Origin: Verrucomicrobia bacterium ADurb.Bin006
GTDB lineage: Bacteria; Verrucomicrobiota; Verrucomicrobiia; Limisphaerales; J093
Length of the DNA: 39,971 bases
Assembly (NCBI GenBank): GCA_002071485.1
Contig: MWFF01000073.1
Span: forward strand, 1 to 39,971
Direction of reading: 5' to 3'
In this document: positions 22,415-30,480 of the stretch, piece after piece
Layout of the letters: the number at the start of each line of letters is the position of its first letter
Numbering within the stretch: position 1 is the first letter of the stretch
The notes under the pieces: generated by a model
Told to the model about the DNA's origin: nothing
The model's database searches: none
Seen by the model: the letters and a program-made list of their open reading frames with translations, nothing else
Translations under genes and position numbers: made by a program

Positions 22415-23707
22415 ATGTTCTGGGATCAGCGGGTTGAGACCATGGAGCGGGCGGCGCTGGCTGCACTCCAGCTCCGCCAATTGCAGGACACCGTCCGCCG
22501 GTGCTCGGAGCACGTCGCGTTCTACCGCCAGAAATGCGCCGAGGCCGGCGTTCGACCCGAGCAGATCCGAACGCTCGAAGACGTCCACCGCCTGCCCTTC
22601 ACCACCAGCGCCGATTTGCGCGCCCAATACCCGGACGGGCTGGTGGCGGTCGATCGTCAGTATCTGGCCAGGCTCCACACTTCAAGCGGCACCACCGGGA
22701 AACCCAAAGCGATCTTTTTCTCGCGCGGCGATGTCGACCGCGCCGCCGAGTTGATCGCTCGATGCCTCCTGATGACGGGCGTCAGGCGCGGCGATGTACT
22801 CCAGAACATGATGACCTACGGCCTCTTCACCGGAGCGCTGGTGATGCACTACGGCGCCGAGAAGGTCGGCCTGTTGGTCATCCCCGCAGGCCCCGGCAAC
22901 TCGGAGCGCCAGCTCCTCCTCATGCGGGATTTCAGCACAACGGTCTTTCATGCCACCCCGAGCTACGCCCTCTATTTCGCCGATTTCCTCGAACGGAAAG
23001 GCGTCGACCCGCGCCGCGATCTTGCCTTGCGCAAGGCCTACGTCGGAGCCGAACCCCACACCGAGGAGACGCGCGCCAAAATCGAACAGGCGTTGGGCAT
23101 CGACGCCTACAACTCCTACGGGCTCTCCGAAATGAACGGCCCGGGCGTCGCCTTCGAATGCGAACAGAAACGCGGCATGCACCTCTGGGAGGATCATTTC
23201 CTGATGGAGATCATCGACCCGGTCTCCGGAACCCCTCAGCCGGAGGGGGAACGGGGCGAACTGGTGCTGACCAGCTTGACCCGCGAGGCCATGCCGCTGC
23301 TGCGCTACCGCACTCGCGACATCACCTCGATTATCCCGGAGCCCTGCGCGTGCGGACGCACCCATCGGCGCATCGAGCGCATCACCGGACGATCGGACGA
23401 CATGCTGATCGTGCGCGGAGTGAATTTCTACCCGCAGCAGATCGAACAGGTGCTCATGAAAGTGCCCGGCGTCGGCCGCAATTACCTGGTCACGCTTCGA
23501 GGCCTGGACGAGATGACGGTGCAAGTGGAGTTCACCGAAGCCGGCTTTGACGGACAGGTCGATCACCTGGTGCGTCTTCAAAACCAAATCACCGAGAAGC
23601 TGCGCGCCGAGATTCTGGTCAAGCCCAAGGTGGAACTGGTGCCGCCGGGCAGCCTCCCCGTGAGCGAGGGCAAGGCCAGGCGCGTTATTGACCAGCGCGT
23701 GCTCTGA
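22415..23707 (+). CDS. paaK: Phenylacetate-CoA ligase family enzyme
   Basis: This 430-residue adenylate-forming enzyme resembles PaaK. The phosphate loop is HTSSGTTGKPKAIF, the aryl-acid pocket region is YGLFTGALVMHYGAEKVG, and the family signature YNSYGLSEMNGPGVAFECE is followed by the C-terminal ITGRSDDMLIVRGVNFYPQQIE and SEGKARRVIDQR segments. It activates phenylacetate or another aryl acid to the acyl-CoA via an AMP intermediate. No other paa catabolic genes are nearby, so the true substrate may be a different aromatic or a side chain used in biosynthesis. It follows the outer-membrane protein gene within ten bases and probably shares its mRNA. Confidence 0.88.
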   Translation: MFWDQRVETMERAALAALQLRQLQDTVRRCSEHVAFYRQKCAEAGVRPEQIRTLEDVHRLPFTTSADLRAQYPDGLVAVDRQYLARLHTSSGTTGKPKAIFFSRGDVDRAAELIARCLLMTGVRRGDVLQNMMTYGLFTGALVMHYGAEKVGLLVIPAGPGNSERQLLLMRDFSTTVFHATPSYALYFADFLERKGVDPRRDLALRKAYVGAEPHTEETRAKIEQALGIDAYNSYGLSEMNGPGVAFECEQKRGMHLWEDHFLMEIIDPVSGTPQPEGERGELVLTSLTREAMPLLRYRTRDITSIIPEPCACGRTHRRIERITGRSDDMLIVRGVNFYPQQIEQVLMKVPGVGRNYLVTLRGLDEMTVQVEFTEAGFDGQVDHLVRLQNQITEKLRAEILVKPKVELVPPGSLPVSEGKARRVIDQRVL

Positions 23708-23850
23708 GGCGGGCGCAAGACCGATGCAAATGTCCGGGAGGCGGATCGGCCCGCCCCTGACTCTCTGACCGAAAGGACAGAACGCATCGCATTCACGGAC
23801 TGGTGTCGGAGGGACGTGTCGACCGAGTCCTCGGATCGAGGCAATCACCG

Positions 23851-24288
23851 TCACCGATCGGGGCCTCCCGGAACTCGGCCCTCCGAAAAGGCGTGCGCAT
23901 CGTTCGATCGCTGGTGCTCGGTCCACGTGATGAGCCCGGCCCCCAGCATGATGAGGCACACGCCGCACCAGCGCAGAACGCTGACCTGCTCCTTCAGGAT
24001 CAGGTGAGCAGCCAGCGTGGTCAGCACGAACCCCAGCGATGTCAGCGGCCACACGAAGCTGACATCGCTGCGGGACATGAGGACAAGCAGGGAAGCGAAG
24101 AAAAGGGCTTCGAAAAACACCCCCAGGAGAATGCGCGCATTCGCGGCGCCGCGCCTGACGATCCGGACGACTTCAGGCGCTGTGACGCGGTTCAGCGGAC
24201 CGATCTGTTTGAGTCCCTGGCTGAGGAGCACGACGCCGATGGCCTCAAAGACGAGGCCGATCAGAAGAATGATCAGCAGTTTCACCAT
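23851..24288 (-). CDS. Small EamA/EmrE-like membrane protein
   Basis: This 145-residue protein has four predicted membrane segments: MVKLLIILLIGLVFEAIGVVLL, ILLGVFFEALFFASLLVLM, VSFVWPLTSLGFVLTTLAA and WCGVCLIMLGAGLITW. It is half the length of a drug/metabolite transporter and carries the PLTSLGFVLTTLAAHLILKEQV stretch typical of EamA halves, so it probably works as a dimer. Small members beside hpnK and lipid genes have been linked to lipid or undecaprenyl-sugar flipping, which is inference here. Its ATG lies 44 bases inside the 3' end of hpnK, so it is translationally coupled to it. The last 20 residues are a hydrophilic tail. Confidence 0.78.
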   Translation of the reverse strand: MVKLLIILLIGLVFEAIGVVLLSQGLKQIGPLNRVTAPEVVRIVRRGAANARILLGVFFEALFFASLLVLMSRSDVSFVWPLTSLGFVLTTLAAHLILKEQVSVLRWCGVCLIMLGAGLITWTEHQRSNDAHAFSEGRVPGGPDR

Positions 24289-25153
24289 GGTCGAGGTCCT
24301 GGTAGCGGATGAGTTGGATTCCACAGCGCCGCACGGCCTCCCGGGCCTGCGCACTCACTAGCGCGTCCAGCTCATGCCTAAAGTCGGTCAGCGACGGATG
24401 ACAGTAAAGCTCCGAATCGCCCTTCGGAAGCCGCCGGAGCAGCCGGCAGACATAATCGGTGTCCACGCGCCCGTTCTGCAGCAGGCCGAACACGGCGCGG
24501 GTGTGCCGCATGCGGGCCCGGCGCAGACGCGGGCGGGCCCATGCGCAGAGGAGAGAGAAGATGACGGCGTGGCTCAAACGGTAGACCCAGTGCCCGCGCG
24601 CCAGATGCGCGTTAGTCCAAAACAAATCCCGCGTCAGGCGGATCGAGGGAATCGTCCTCGCCCCAGACGGCGCGCACAGCAGACGCAGAACCGTCGGGTG
24701 CAGATGCATGTTGAGATGCCCGTTGACATGGTCGAGGACAAGGCCGGTTTCGTCGAATCGGTGGAATTGGGCGGCGATTTCCTGCCGCAAAGCCTCGCGG
24801 AGGCTGCGTTTGAAGAAGTACCGCAATCCGGCGCGAATCGCGTCGTGTGCGAACGCCTGCTCCGGGTTGACCAGGCCAGGGGCCTGCTGCGGTGTGAGCG
24901 CGGCTCTGCCGCGGACAATGGTCAAATGCAGGCCCACCCCCAGACGCGGGTGCGCCCGGGCGAGCCGCGCGGCCTCGGCGCATGCCGGTTCGTTGACCAT
25001 GAGGCTGGCGGAGGTCAGAATGCCCTCGCAGTGCGCCTGGATCACCGCTTGGTTGACGGCGTCGGAACGCCCGAAATCATCCGCATTCACGATAAGGCGT
25101 CGCGGGATCGAGCGCGCCTCGGACCGTCTCCGGGTTGCGGTCGTGTGCGACAT
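24245..25153 (-). CDS. hpnK: HpnK-like YdjC-family deacetylase
   Basis: This 302-residue protein belongs to the YdjC/ChbG/HpnK carbohydrate deacetylase family. The metal-binding opening LIVNADDFGRSDAVNQAV (about 20-37) supplies the Asp ligands, GVGLHLTI the first His, and LDHVNGHLNMHLHP the second His group. SELYCHPS closes the active site. In hopanoid clusters HpnK is associated with squalene/hopanoid genes, and its precise substrate is unknown. The ATG at 25153 overlaps the hpnD-like stop (TGATG); a GTG at 25162 is less likely. The downstream membrane protein gene starts inside its end. Confidence 0.85.
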   Translation of the reverse strand: MSHTTATRRRSEARSIPRRLIVNADDFGRSDAVNQAVIQAHCEGILTSASLMVNEPACAEAARLARAHPRLGVGLHLTIVRGRAALTPQQAPGLVNPEQAFAHDAIRAGLRYFFKRSLREALRQEIAAQFHRFDETGLVLDHVNGHLNMHLHPTVLRLLCAPSGARTIPSIRLTRDLFWTNAHLARGHWVYRLSHAVIFSLLCAWARPRLRRARMRHTRAVFGLLQNGRVDTDYVCRLLRRLPKGDSELYCHPSLTDFRHELDALVSAQAREAVRRCGIQLIRYQDLDHGETADHSSDRPRL

Positions 25154-26070
25154 CACCGGCACTCGACTGCCGGCGCGTCAGAGTTTCGAGCTGTCGGAAC
25201 AACGCCGTAGTTGGGAGTTGCGCTGCCGAACTTGACGCGAAGCCACGTCCGGATTGTCAGGAGCAGTTTCTTCGCGCGGCAGAGTCGCAGAGGCGTGGGT
25301 CCGAGCACCTGGAATTCGAGCCGTTCCAGTTTCTCGAGCATACTCCAATAGACGGCGGCCATCGACTCGGCGGCGATCATGGCAGAGCGGTCCTCGGGAG
25401 GCAGTGCCTGGCGGGCCTGGCTGTAATGGGCGCGGGCCCGGGCGGCGACGGCCTCGGCCAGGTCGCGGAAGCGCGGAGAGTACTGGTGCCTGAGAATCTC
25501 CTCGGGCGTCACCCGGCAGCGGGCAAGTTCATCGAGCGGCAGATAGATTCGTCCACGATCGGCATCCGCGCCCACATCGCGCAGGATGTTTGTGAGCTGG
25601 AGGGCCTTACCCAGCGCAATCGCGTAATCGCGACAGGCAGGATTGCGATAGCCGAAAATCTCGATACTGAGCAGGCCGACGACGCATGCCACGCGGTAGC
25701 AGTAGAGCTCGGTTGCGGCGTAGTCGGGATAACGCTGCACATCGAGGTCCATCTCGACGCCTTCGAGCAACTCCTCGAACAGGAGGCGCGGCAGGCGGTG
25801 GCGCTCGACCACGGGCGCGAGTTCACACATGACGGCAAGGCGCGGCTGACGCCGGGCGTAGATGGCATGCAGATCGCTTCGCCACTGCTCCAATCGGGAT
25901 CGGCGCACGTCGATCGGAACGCTCACTTCGTCCGCAATGTCATCCACCTCGCGGCAAAAGGCATAAAGAGCCGCCATGGCTCGGCGCTTCTCGGGCGGCA
26001 GCAGAATGAACGCAAGGGCCAGGTTCGAGGCGCTCTGCCGCGTGATGGTCTGGCTGACGGGTGCGTTCAT
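25153..26070 (-). CDS. hpnD: HpnD-like presqualene diphosphate synthase
   Basis: This 305-residue protein has the squalene/phytoene synthase fold with both Asp motifs: EVDDIADE at 41-48, and NILRDVGADADRGRIYLP at 161-178. YCYRVACVVGLLSIEIFGY is the typical HpnD middle. In hopanoid producers HpnD makes presqualene diphosphate from two farnesyl diphosphates, followed by HpnC and HpnE. Here it overlaps hpnK, which supports the hopanoid context. HpnE and the cyclase Shc are absent from the window. A longer relative at 13487-14521 could be a bona fide squalene synthase, making this window hold two head-to-head synthases. Phytoene synthase activity is the main alternative. Confidence 0.82.
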   Translation of the reverse strand: MNAPVSQTITRQSASNLALAFILLPPEKRRAMAALYAFCREVDDIADEVSVPIDVRRSRLEQWRSDLHAIYARRQPRLAVMCELAPVVERHRLPRLLFEELLEGVEMDLDVQRYPDYAATELYCYRVACVVGLLSIEIFGYRNPACRDYAIALGKALQLTNILRDVGADADRGRIYLPLDELARCRVTPEEILRHQYSPRFRDLAEAVAARARAHYSQARQALPPEDRSAMIAAESMAAVYWSMLEKLERLEFQVLGPTPLRLCRAKKLLLTIRTWLRVKFGSATPNYGVVPTARNSDAPAVECR

Positions 26071-26138
26071 GCCTGGGTGGGACCGGGCAATCAGCCGCCA
26101 GCGCCGGCTTGGTCACGAGCTTTTGGCATGGGCGCGGC

Positions 26139-26585
26139 TCACGTGACCGAGGGCGGTTGGAGCGTGGAACGGGGCGGAGGCAGGCCCCCGGTTTCGGCCA
26201 GAGTGGGGTTGCGCATTCTGTGCTCGCGCCGTCTCCGTTTGCGTCTGTGCCGGCGATGGTGTCTGGCGCGGTTGGAGTCGGATTCTCCACTCTCCTCGAT
26301 CTGGGTGCCGCGGTGGTGCCTCGAGTGGGAGTGGGGCCGCTTTCGGAGGAACAAAGCCCAGATCAAAAGCACGATCAGCAGCAGAATTCCCACGCCGAGG
26401 ACCACGAGCATATCCTGCGTCAAGCCCGGCACGCGGCTCCAGGCGGGACTGTCACTGCTGCCAGTCGGGGGACCTGAGTAAGTGACTTGGGCGAGCCCGG
26501 CATCGGAGACGACTCCGAGAGTTGCGAGACCGGCCAGCCAGAGGACGGCGGACCCAATCGTGGTCAATGGACCCCACGGGTGCAT
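26139..26585 (-). CDS. Small membrane protein with His/Arg tail, unknown
   Basis: I do not know its function. The 148-residue protein has a hydrophobic N-terminal segment that may be a signal peptide (about 1-32), then a Ser/Pro linker and a strong membrane helix MLVVLGVGILLLIVLLIWALFL (59-80). A cytoplasmic tail very rich in His and Arg follows (81-123). The end carries MRNPTLAETGGLPPPRS, a motif I recall as conserved in similar verrucomicrobial proteins (from memory, not checked). The ATG at 26585 is preferred, because sequence further upstream is Pro/Arg-rich and coding-unlike. It lies 68 bases before hpnD and 124 bases after the sigma-54 regulator gene. The basic tail may bind nucleic acid, phospholipid or metal. 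Confidence 0.65.
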   Translation of the reverse strand: MHPWGPLTTIGSAVLWLAGLATLGVVSDAGLAQVTYSGPPTGSSDSPAWSRVPGLTQDMLVVLGVGILLLIVLLIWALFLRKRPHSHSRHHRGTQIEESGESDSNRARHHRRHRRKRRRREHRMRNPTLAETGGLPPPRSTLQPPSVT

Positions 26586-26709
26586 CGGCGCGATTTCGGG
26601 GCGGGCAATCGGGCCGGATCGTCGGGGCGGTCGGATGGCGGGGCGGCGGCAATTCGACAGGCTGGGGTTTGGGGGGCGCGGGTGGAGCAGGCAAGCTGTC
26701 ATGGCGCGT

Positions 26710-28149
26710 TTATGCGACTGAGCGTTTCCGAGTTGCGGATCCCGCGGCGTTTCGGGCTGTGGGGTCGTCAGCGTCGATGTCCAAACGCTGCATGCGGGTG
26801 CGGAGGGCGGTGCGACTGATGCGCAACGCCTCGGCCGTGCGGTTCAGATCGAAGCCCTCGCGCTCGAGGAGATTGACGATGAGATCGCGTTCATACCCGG
26901 CGAGGTGGTCGTCCAGAGAGGCTTCGCCCACGGGTGGAGAGCCGCTCTTCCGAAGCCGGTTCTCGACCTGAGAATCCGGCAGGCTCTCGGCTTGCAGTTT
27001 GTCGCGAGTCTCGAGAATCACCGCGCGCTCGATGGCGTTGCGCAGCTCGCGGACGTTGCCTGGCCAGTGATGGGCCAGCAGCTTCTGTTGCGCCGGCGCG
27101 CTGATGCCGCGGATGCTCTTGCTCATGGACGCCCCGAAATGACGGAGGAAATGCTCGGCCAGCAAAAGCACGTCCTGACCCCGCTCGCGCAGGGGCGGGG
27201 GCATGAACTGAACCACGTTGAGCCGGTGAAAGAGGTCCTCGCGGAAATGATTCTCGCGGATTGCGCGGATGATGTCGCGGTTGGTGGCCGCAATCAGCCG
27301 CACATCCACGCGCAGTTCCTGATTGCTCCCGACGCGCGTGAACGTGCCGTCCTCCAGAAAACGGAGCAGCTTCGCCTGGAGCGGGCGGCTCATGTCGCCG
27401 ATCTCGTCCAGGAAGATCGTGCCGCAGTCCGCCTCCTCGACCCGTCCCGACTTCTGGCGCAGCGCGCCGGTGAACGATCCCTTCTCGTGGCCGAACAACT
27501 CGCTTTCGAGCAGGGCCTCGGGGATGGCGGCGCAGTTGATGCGGATGTAGTTCCTCTCGCGCCGGTGGCTGAGGCTGTGCAGCGCCCCCGCCACCAACTC
27601 CTTGCCGGTCCCGCTCTCGCCAAGAATCAGGACCGTGGCGTTGGTCGGAGCAACGGTCTGAATCAACTGCCGCAAAGCGACCATTTTCGGCGATTCGCCG
27701 ATGATATGTTCGAGGCGGTAGACCTCCCCCGAGCGGGCGCGCAGCGAGGCGTTCTCCTTGCGGAGGCGATAGACTTCGGCGCTTCGGGTGATGGCCTGGC
27801 GCAGGGCCTCGGGTTCATACGGCTTGGCGAGGTAGTCGTACGCTCCGGCCTTGATCGCATCGACCGCCTGTCGAGGCGTGGCGTAAGCCGTGATGACCAG
27901 GACGGGGGTATCCGGCCAGCGGGCGCGCGCTCTGCGCAGGAGATCGTAGCCGCTCATGCCACCCAGCCGGACGTCGGTCACCACCATGAAATACTCGCTT
28001 TGCTCCAGCAGCTTCAAAGCCTGCTCCGCCGAGTCCGCGGTGACCACGCTCACGTCGTCAAACCCCATCGCCGCAACCATGTCCGGGAACTGGATGCGCG
28101 CGTTCTTTTCGTCGTCGACGAAAAGCAGCGGTGGCAGCGGCAGACTCAT
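26710..28149 (-). CDS. NtrC-family sigma-54 response regulator
   Basis: This 479-residue protein has a receiver domain (phosphoacceptor Asp59 in VVTDVRLGG, Lys109 in LAKPY). A sigma-54 AAA+ domain follows, with Walker A GESGTGKE (177-184), the sigma-54 contact loop as GSFTGA (224-229) and Walker B FLDEIGDM. A Fis-type helix-turn-helix lies near residues 420-455 (NLLEREGFDLNRTAEALRISRTALRTRMQRL). It activates sigma-54 promoters when phosphorylated. Its ATG overlaps the stop of the histidine kinase gene upstream by four bases, so the two form a cognate pair. Its targets are not proven; downstream cotranscribed genes are hopanoid-type. Confidence 0.94.
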   Translation of the reverse strand: MSLPLPPLLFVDDEKNARIQFPDMVAAMGFDDVSVVTADSAEQALKLLEQSEYFMVVTDVRLGGMSGYDLLRRARARWPDTPVLVITAYATPRQAVDAIKAGAYDYLAKPYEPEALRQAITRSAEVYRLRKENASLRARSGEVYRLEHIIGESPKMVALRQLIQTVAPTNATVLILGESGTGKELVAGALHSLSHRRERNYIRINCAAIPEALLESELFGHEKGSFTGALRQKSGRVEEADCGTIFLDEIGDMSRPLQAKLLRFLEDGTFTRVGSNQELRVDVRLIAATNRDIIRAIRENHFREDLFHRLNVVQFMPPPLRERGQDVLLLAEHFLRHFGASMSKSIRGISAPAQQKLLAHHWPGNVRELRNAIERAVILETRDKLQAESLPDSQVENRLRKSGSPPVGEASLDDHLAGYERDLIVNLLEREGFDLNRTAEALRISRTALRTRMQRLDIDADDPTARNAAGSATRKRSVA

Positions 28150-29507
28150 TTGCGCAGTTTCATGAGCGTTCGCGCAGGGAAGTTTAGGATGAAGCGCACG
28201 CCTTTTCCAAGCTCAGATTCGACTGTGATCTGGCCGCCGTACATCTCGGTGTTGTGCTTCACGATCGCCAGGCCGAGGCCCGTCCCCTTTTCCCGTGTGG
28301 TGAAATAGGGCGCAAAGATGCGCTCGGTGTTCTCAGGAGCTATCCCGGGGCCGTCGTCGGCGATGCTGATTCGGATCGAGTAGTTCTCGCCCGGCGAGGT
28401 CTGAATCCAGATGTTGCCGTGCCCGTCGAGGGCCTCGCGCGTGTTTTGAAGCACGTTGACGAAGATCTCGGACAGGTGGTTACGCTGGGCCAGGAGCAGC
28501 GGCAGGCCGGGGGCATAATTGCGATGAATCTGGACGTCGTACTCGACTGCCGGCGGAAACACCTGAAGCACCGCCCGTTCGATCTCCTCGCTCACGTCCA
28601 GTTTCTCGACACGTCCCTCGGCCAGTTGCGCGTACCCCATCAGCTCCGTGATCAGGCGGTCCGACTTCTCGACTTCCTCCCGAATAATCCGAATCTGCTG
28701 CGTAATGGTCTTCCCCTCTTTCAGGGTTCGCTGGAGTGTGTAGGAGGCGTTGTTGATGATCGAGAGCGGATTCTTGAGCTGGTGCGCGATCTCGGCGGCC
28801 AGCCGCCCGGCGGCTTCGAGTTGCTGGCGACGCAGGGCCAGTTCCTGCTGTTCGTCCTGGCGTTGCCGCTGGCGGTCGAACAGAATCTGCAAGCCCCAGG
28901 ACCATGCCGCCACGGCGATCAGCAGGATCAGACGCCAAACGAACAATCCGCCCAGGGGAGACACAGCCACCGCTGCAGCCTCATCCTCCAGCGCAATTGT
29001 GTCCATGGCGCCGATCGTCGCATCAAGCAGAACACCGCCCGTGTAGAAGAGCAGCATCAGAAGATTGAGGATCACCTGGGGGCCGGTGGCTTTGAAACTC
29101 AGACAGTTGCGAACGATCAGGACCGGATAGAGCCAATACAACGCGCTCCCAATGCCGCCGGTCACCGCCACCAACGCGCCGAGAAACAAACCGTCCACCA
29201 GAGCCACCATGAACACTGTCCATTGGAGCAATGGAAAAGCCACCTGGCGGTTCCCCAGCAGGATGAAGGCGACGCCGAAATTGAATGCCAGGTAGAGCAG
29301 AAAGACATACTGCATCGCCTGCTGGGCGAACATCCAGGTCACCTTGTCCAACACCACGTTCGGATTGGCCGGCGAATCGACCACCCACGATGACCAATAG
29401 AGAAACCAAAACAGAATGGCCAACACCACCGCCTTGACCGCCAGACCCAGGTCGCGCTCGATCAACCGAATGCGCTCCGTCTGCTGCGCCGGGTCCTTCG
29501 ACGACAT
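28146..29507 (-). CDS. Membrane histidine kinase, NtrB-like
   Basis: This protein of about 453 residues has five or six N-terminal membrane helices (residues 23-210), then a short coiled linker (DRQRQRQDEQQELALRRQQLEAAG). The dimerisation/phosphoacceptor box EIAHQLKNPLSIINN carries His242, and the HATPase domain shows NVLQNTREAL, DDGPGIAP and GTGLGLAIVKHN. There is no PAS domain or large periplasmic loop, so the signal is probably sensed in or near the membrane. The ATG at 29507 is preferred; an in-frame GTG at 29603 would add 32 residues. It overlaps its regulator gene by four bases. Confidence 0.92.
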   Translation of the reverse strand: MSSKDPAQQTERIRLIERDLGLAVKAVVLAILFWFLYWSSWVVDSPANPNVVLDKVTWMFAQQAMQYVFLLYLAFNFGVAFILLGNRQVAFPLLQWTVFMVALVDGLFLGALVAVTGGIGSALYWLYPVLIVRNCLSFKATGPQVILNLLMLLFYTGGVLLDATIGAMDTIALEDEAAAVAVSPLGGLFVWRLILLIAVAAWSWGLQILFDRQRQRQDEQQELALRRQQLEAAGRLAAEIAHQLKNPLSIINNASYTLQRTLKEGKTITQQIRIIREEVEKSDRLITELMGYAQLAEGRVEKLDVSEEIERAVLQVFPPAVEYDVQIHRNYAPGLPLLLAQRNHLSEIFVNVLQNTREALDGHGNIWIQTSPGENYSIRISIADDGPGIAPENTERIFAPYFTTREKGTGLGLAIVKHNTEMYGGQITVESELGKGVRFILNFPARTLMKLRK

Positions 29508-29633
29508 GGTCACCACCCGGCCCAGGGAACGGAGCGACTGCAAGGGACGGGGAGACGCGCTCCAAAACGTCCGAAACCATGTTGCCAGACGGGATAATTG
29601 CACAGTCAGAGGGTTTGCATGTTCCGTGCCGGA

Positions 29634-30251
29634 TCAGGCCTCGCCACCCGGAGGTCCCCCCAGACCGGCGCGGGGCTCGGCAGGCTGCCCGGTTGTCGAC
29701 GCCAGCAGTTCGAGCGCTCGCGCCACGATTTCGCTCACTTCGGCCATCCGTCCCACCCCTTCGTATCCGCACGCCAGCGCGCCGGCATCCGGTCCAATGA
29801 ACTCGACGCCTCGGCTGCGCAGCAGGGCGACGTTCGCCTGGGTGGTTGGATGCAGCCACATCTTGCCGTTCATTGCCGGCGCAACCAGAATCCGCGCCGC
29901 CGGGTTGAGTGCCAAGGCCATGCAATGAAGGGCGTCATCGGCGAGCCCATGGGCCAACTTGGCCAGAAAGAGCGCTGTGGCGGGCGCAACCAGCAGCAGG
30001 CGCGCCTGGTCGGCCAGCTCGATATGCGGCGGCTGCCAGCCGGTTGGATTGGACCAGAGACTGGTGATCACGGAATGGCGCGACAGCGTCTTGAAAGGCA
30101 GCGGCTGGACAAAACGCTGGGCGTTCTGGGTCATTACCACGTGCACCGAACAACCCCGCTTGACCAGCAGGCTGGCGAGATCGACCGCGCGATGGGCGGC
30201 GATCGATCCAGTCACACCCAGGAGAACCGTCGGTTCGGCATTTGCATTCAT
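29634..30251 (-). CDS. coaC: Flavoprotein decarboxylase CoaC-like (Dfp N-terminal domain)
   Basis: This 205-residue protein matches the flavoprotein 4'-phosphopantothenoylcysteine decarboxylase of coenzyme A synthesis. Visible motifs are GVTGSIAAHRAVDLASLL (flavin binding), PPHIELADQARLLLVAPATA (catalytic His), PAMNGKMW, and the substrate-clamp Cys in GALACGYEGVGRMAE. In most bacteria CoaC is fused to the synthetase CoaB; here the protein ends after the decarboxylase domain and no coaB follows. It could therefore be a free-standing CoaC or a related lantibiotic-type flavoprotein. It heads the minus-strand run leading into the two-component system. The start MNANAE gives the normal N-terminus. 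Confidence 0.85.
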   Translation of the reverse strand: MNANAEPTVLLGVTGSIAAHRAVDLASLLVKRGCSVHVVMTQNAQRFVQPLPFKTLSRHSVITSLWSNPTGWQPPHIELADQARLLLVAPATALFLAKLAHGLADDALHCMALALNPAARILVAPAMNGKMWLHPTTQANVALLRSRGVEFIGPDAGALACGYEGVGRMAEVSEIVARALELLASTTGQPAEPRAGLGGPPGGEA

Positions 30252-30337
30252 GCACTGGCAGTCTATCACCGCGACCGGCGCGGTTCTACATCGGAGAACA
30301 ACCGGTCGGGACGCCAAGAACAGGCGCCAAGAATAGG

Positions 30338-30386
30338 CTTGCGGACCGGACTCGAACATCCGATTCATGGGCTGCGCACCGCAAGA
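30338..30386. repeat. Nested inverted repeat in a divergent promoter region
   Basis: CTTGCGG (30338-30344) pairs with CCGCAAG (30380-30386), and a CGGA/TCCG pair lies inside. The gap between coaC and the HD gene (30252-30480) otherwise shows nothing recognisable and must carry both promoters. The structure could be an operator or RNA leader. Confidence 0.35.
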
Positions 30387-30480
30387 GTTGGGACCATCGA
30401 ACCGTCGAGCGCGCTTCGGGAAGAGCCGCACGGCCCAGATGGAAGGTAACCGGCACGTCGGGTGCGCGGAGTGCAGGCTT

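Noticed and set aside
23708..23755. Inverted GGCGGGC/GCCCGCC after paaK as a terminator
   Set aside because: The loop is about 34 bases and no T-run follows, so it is likely chance pairing in GC-rich DNA.
24374..25235. Plus-strand frames opposite hpnK
   Set aside because: These are shadows of the HpnK gene, which shows the metal-binding motifs on the minus strand.
26071..26120. Sigma-54-like promoter before hpnD (TGGCGGCTGATTGC, minus strand)
   Set aside because: The GG and GC elements are nine bases apart instead of ten, and sigma-54 promoters rarely tolerate this.
30331..30430. tRNA-like look on the minus strand in the coaC-HD gap
   Set aside because: A TTCGAG stretch with a partial arm is present, but the T-stem and acceptor stem do not pair at tRNA distances. 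Only a nested inverted repeat is left.
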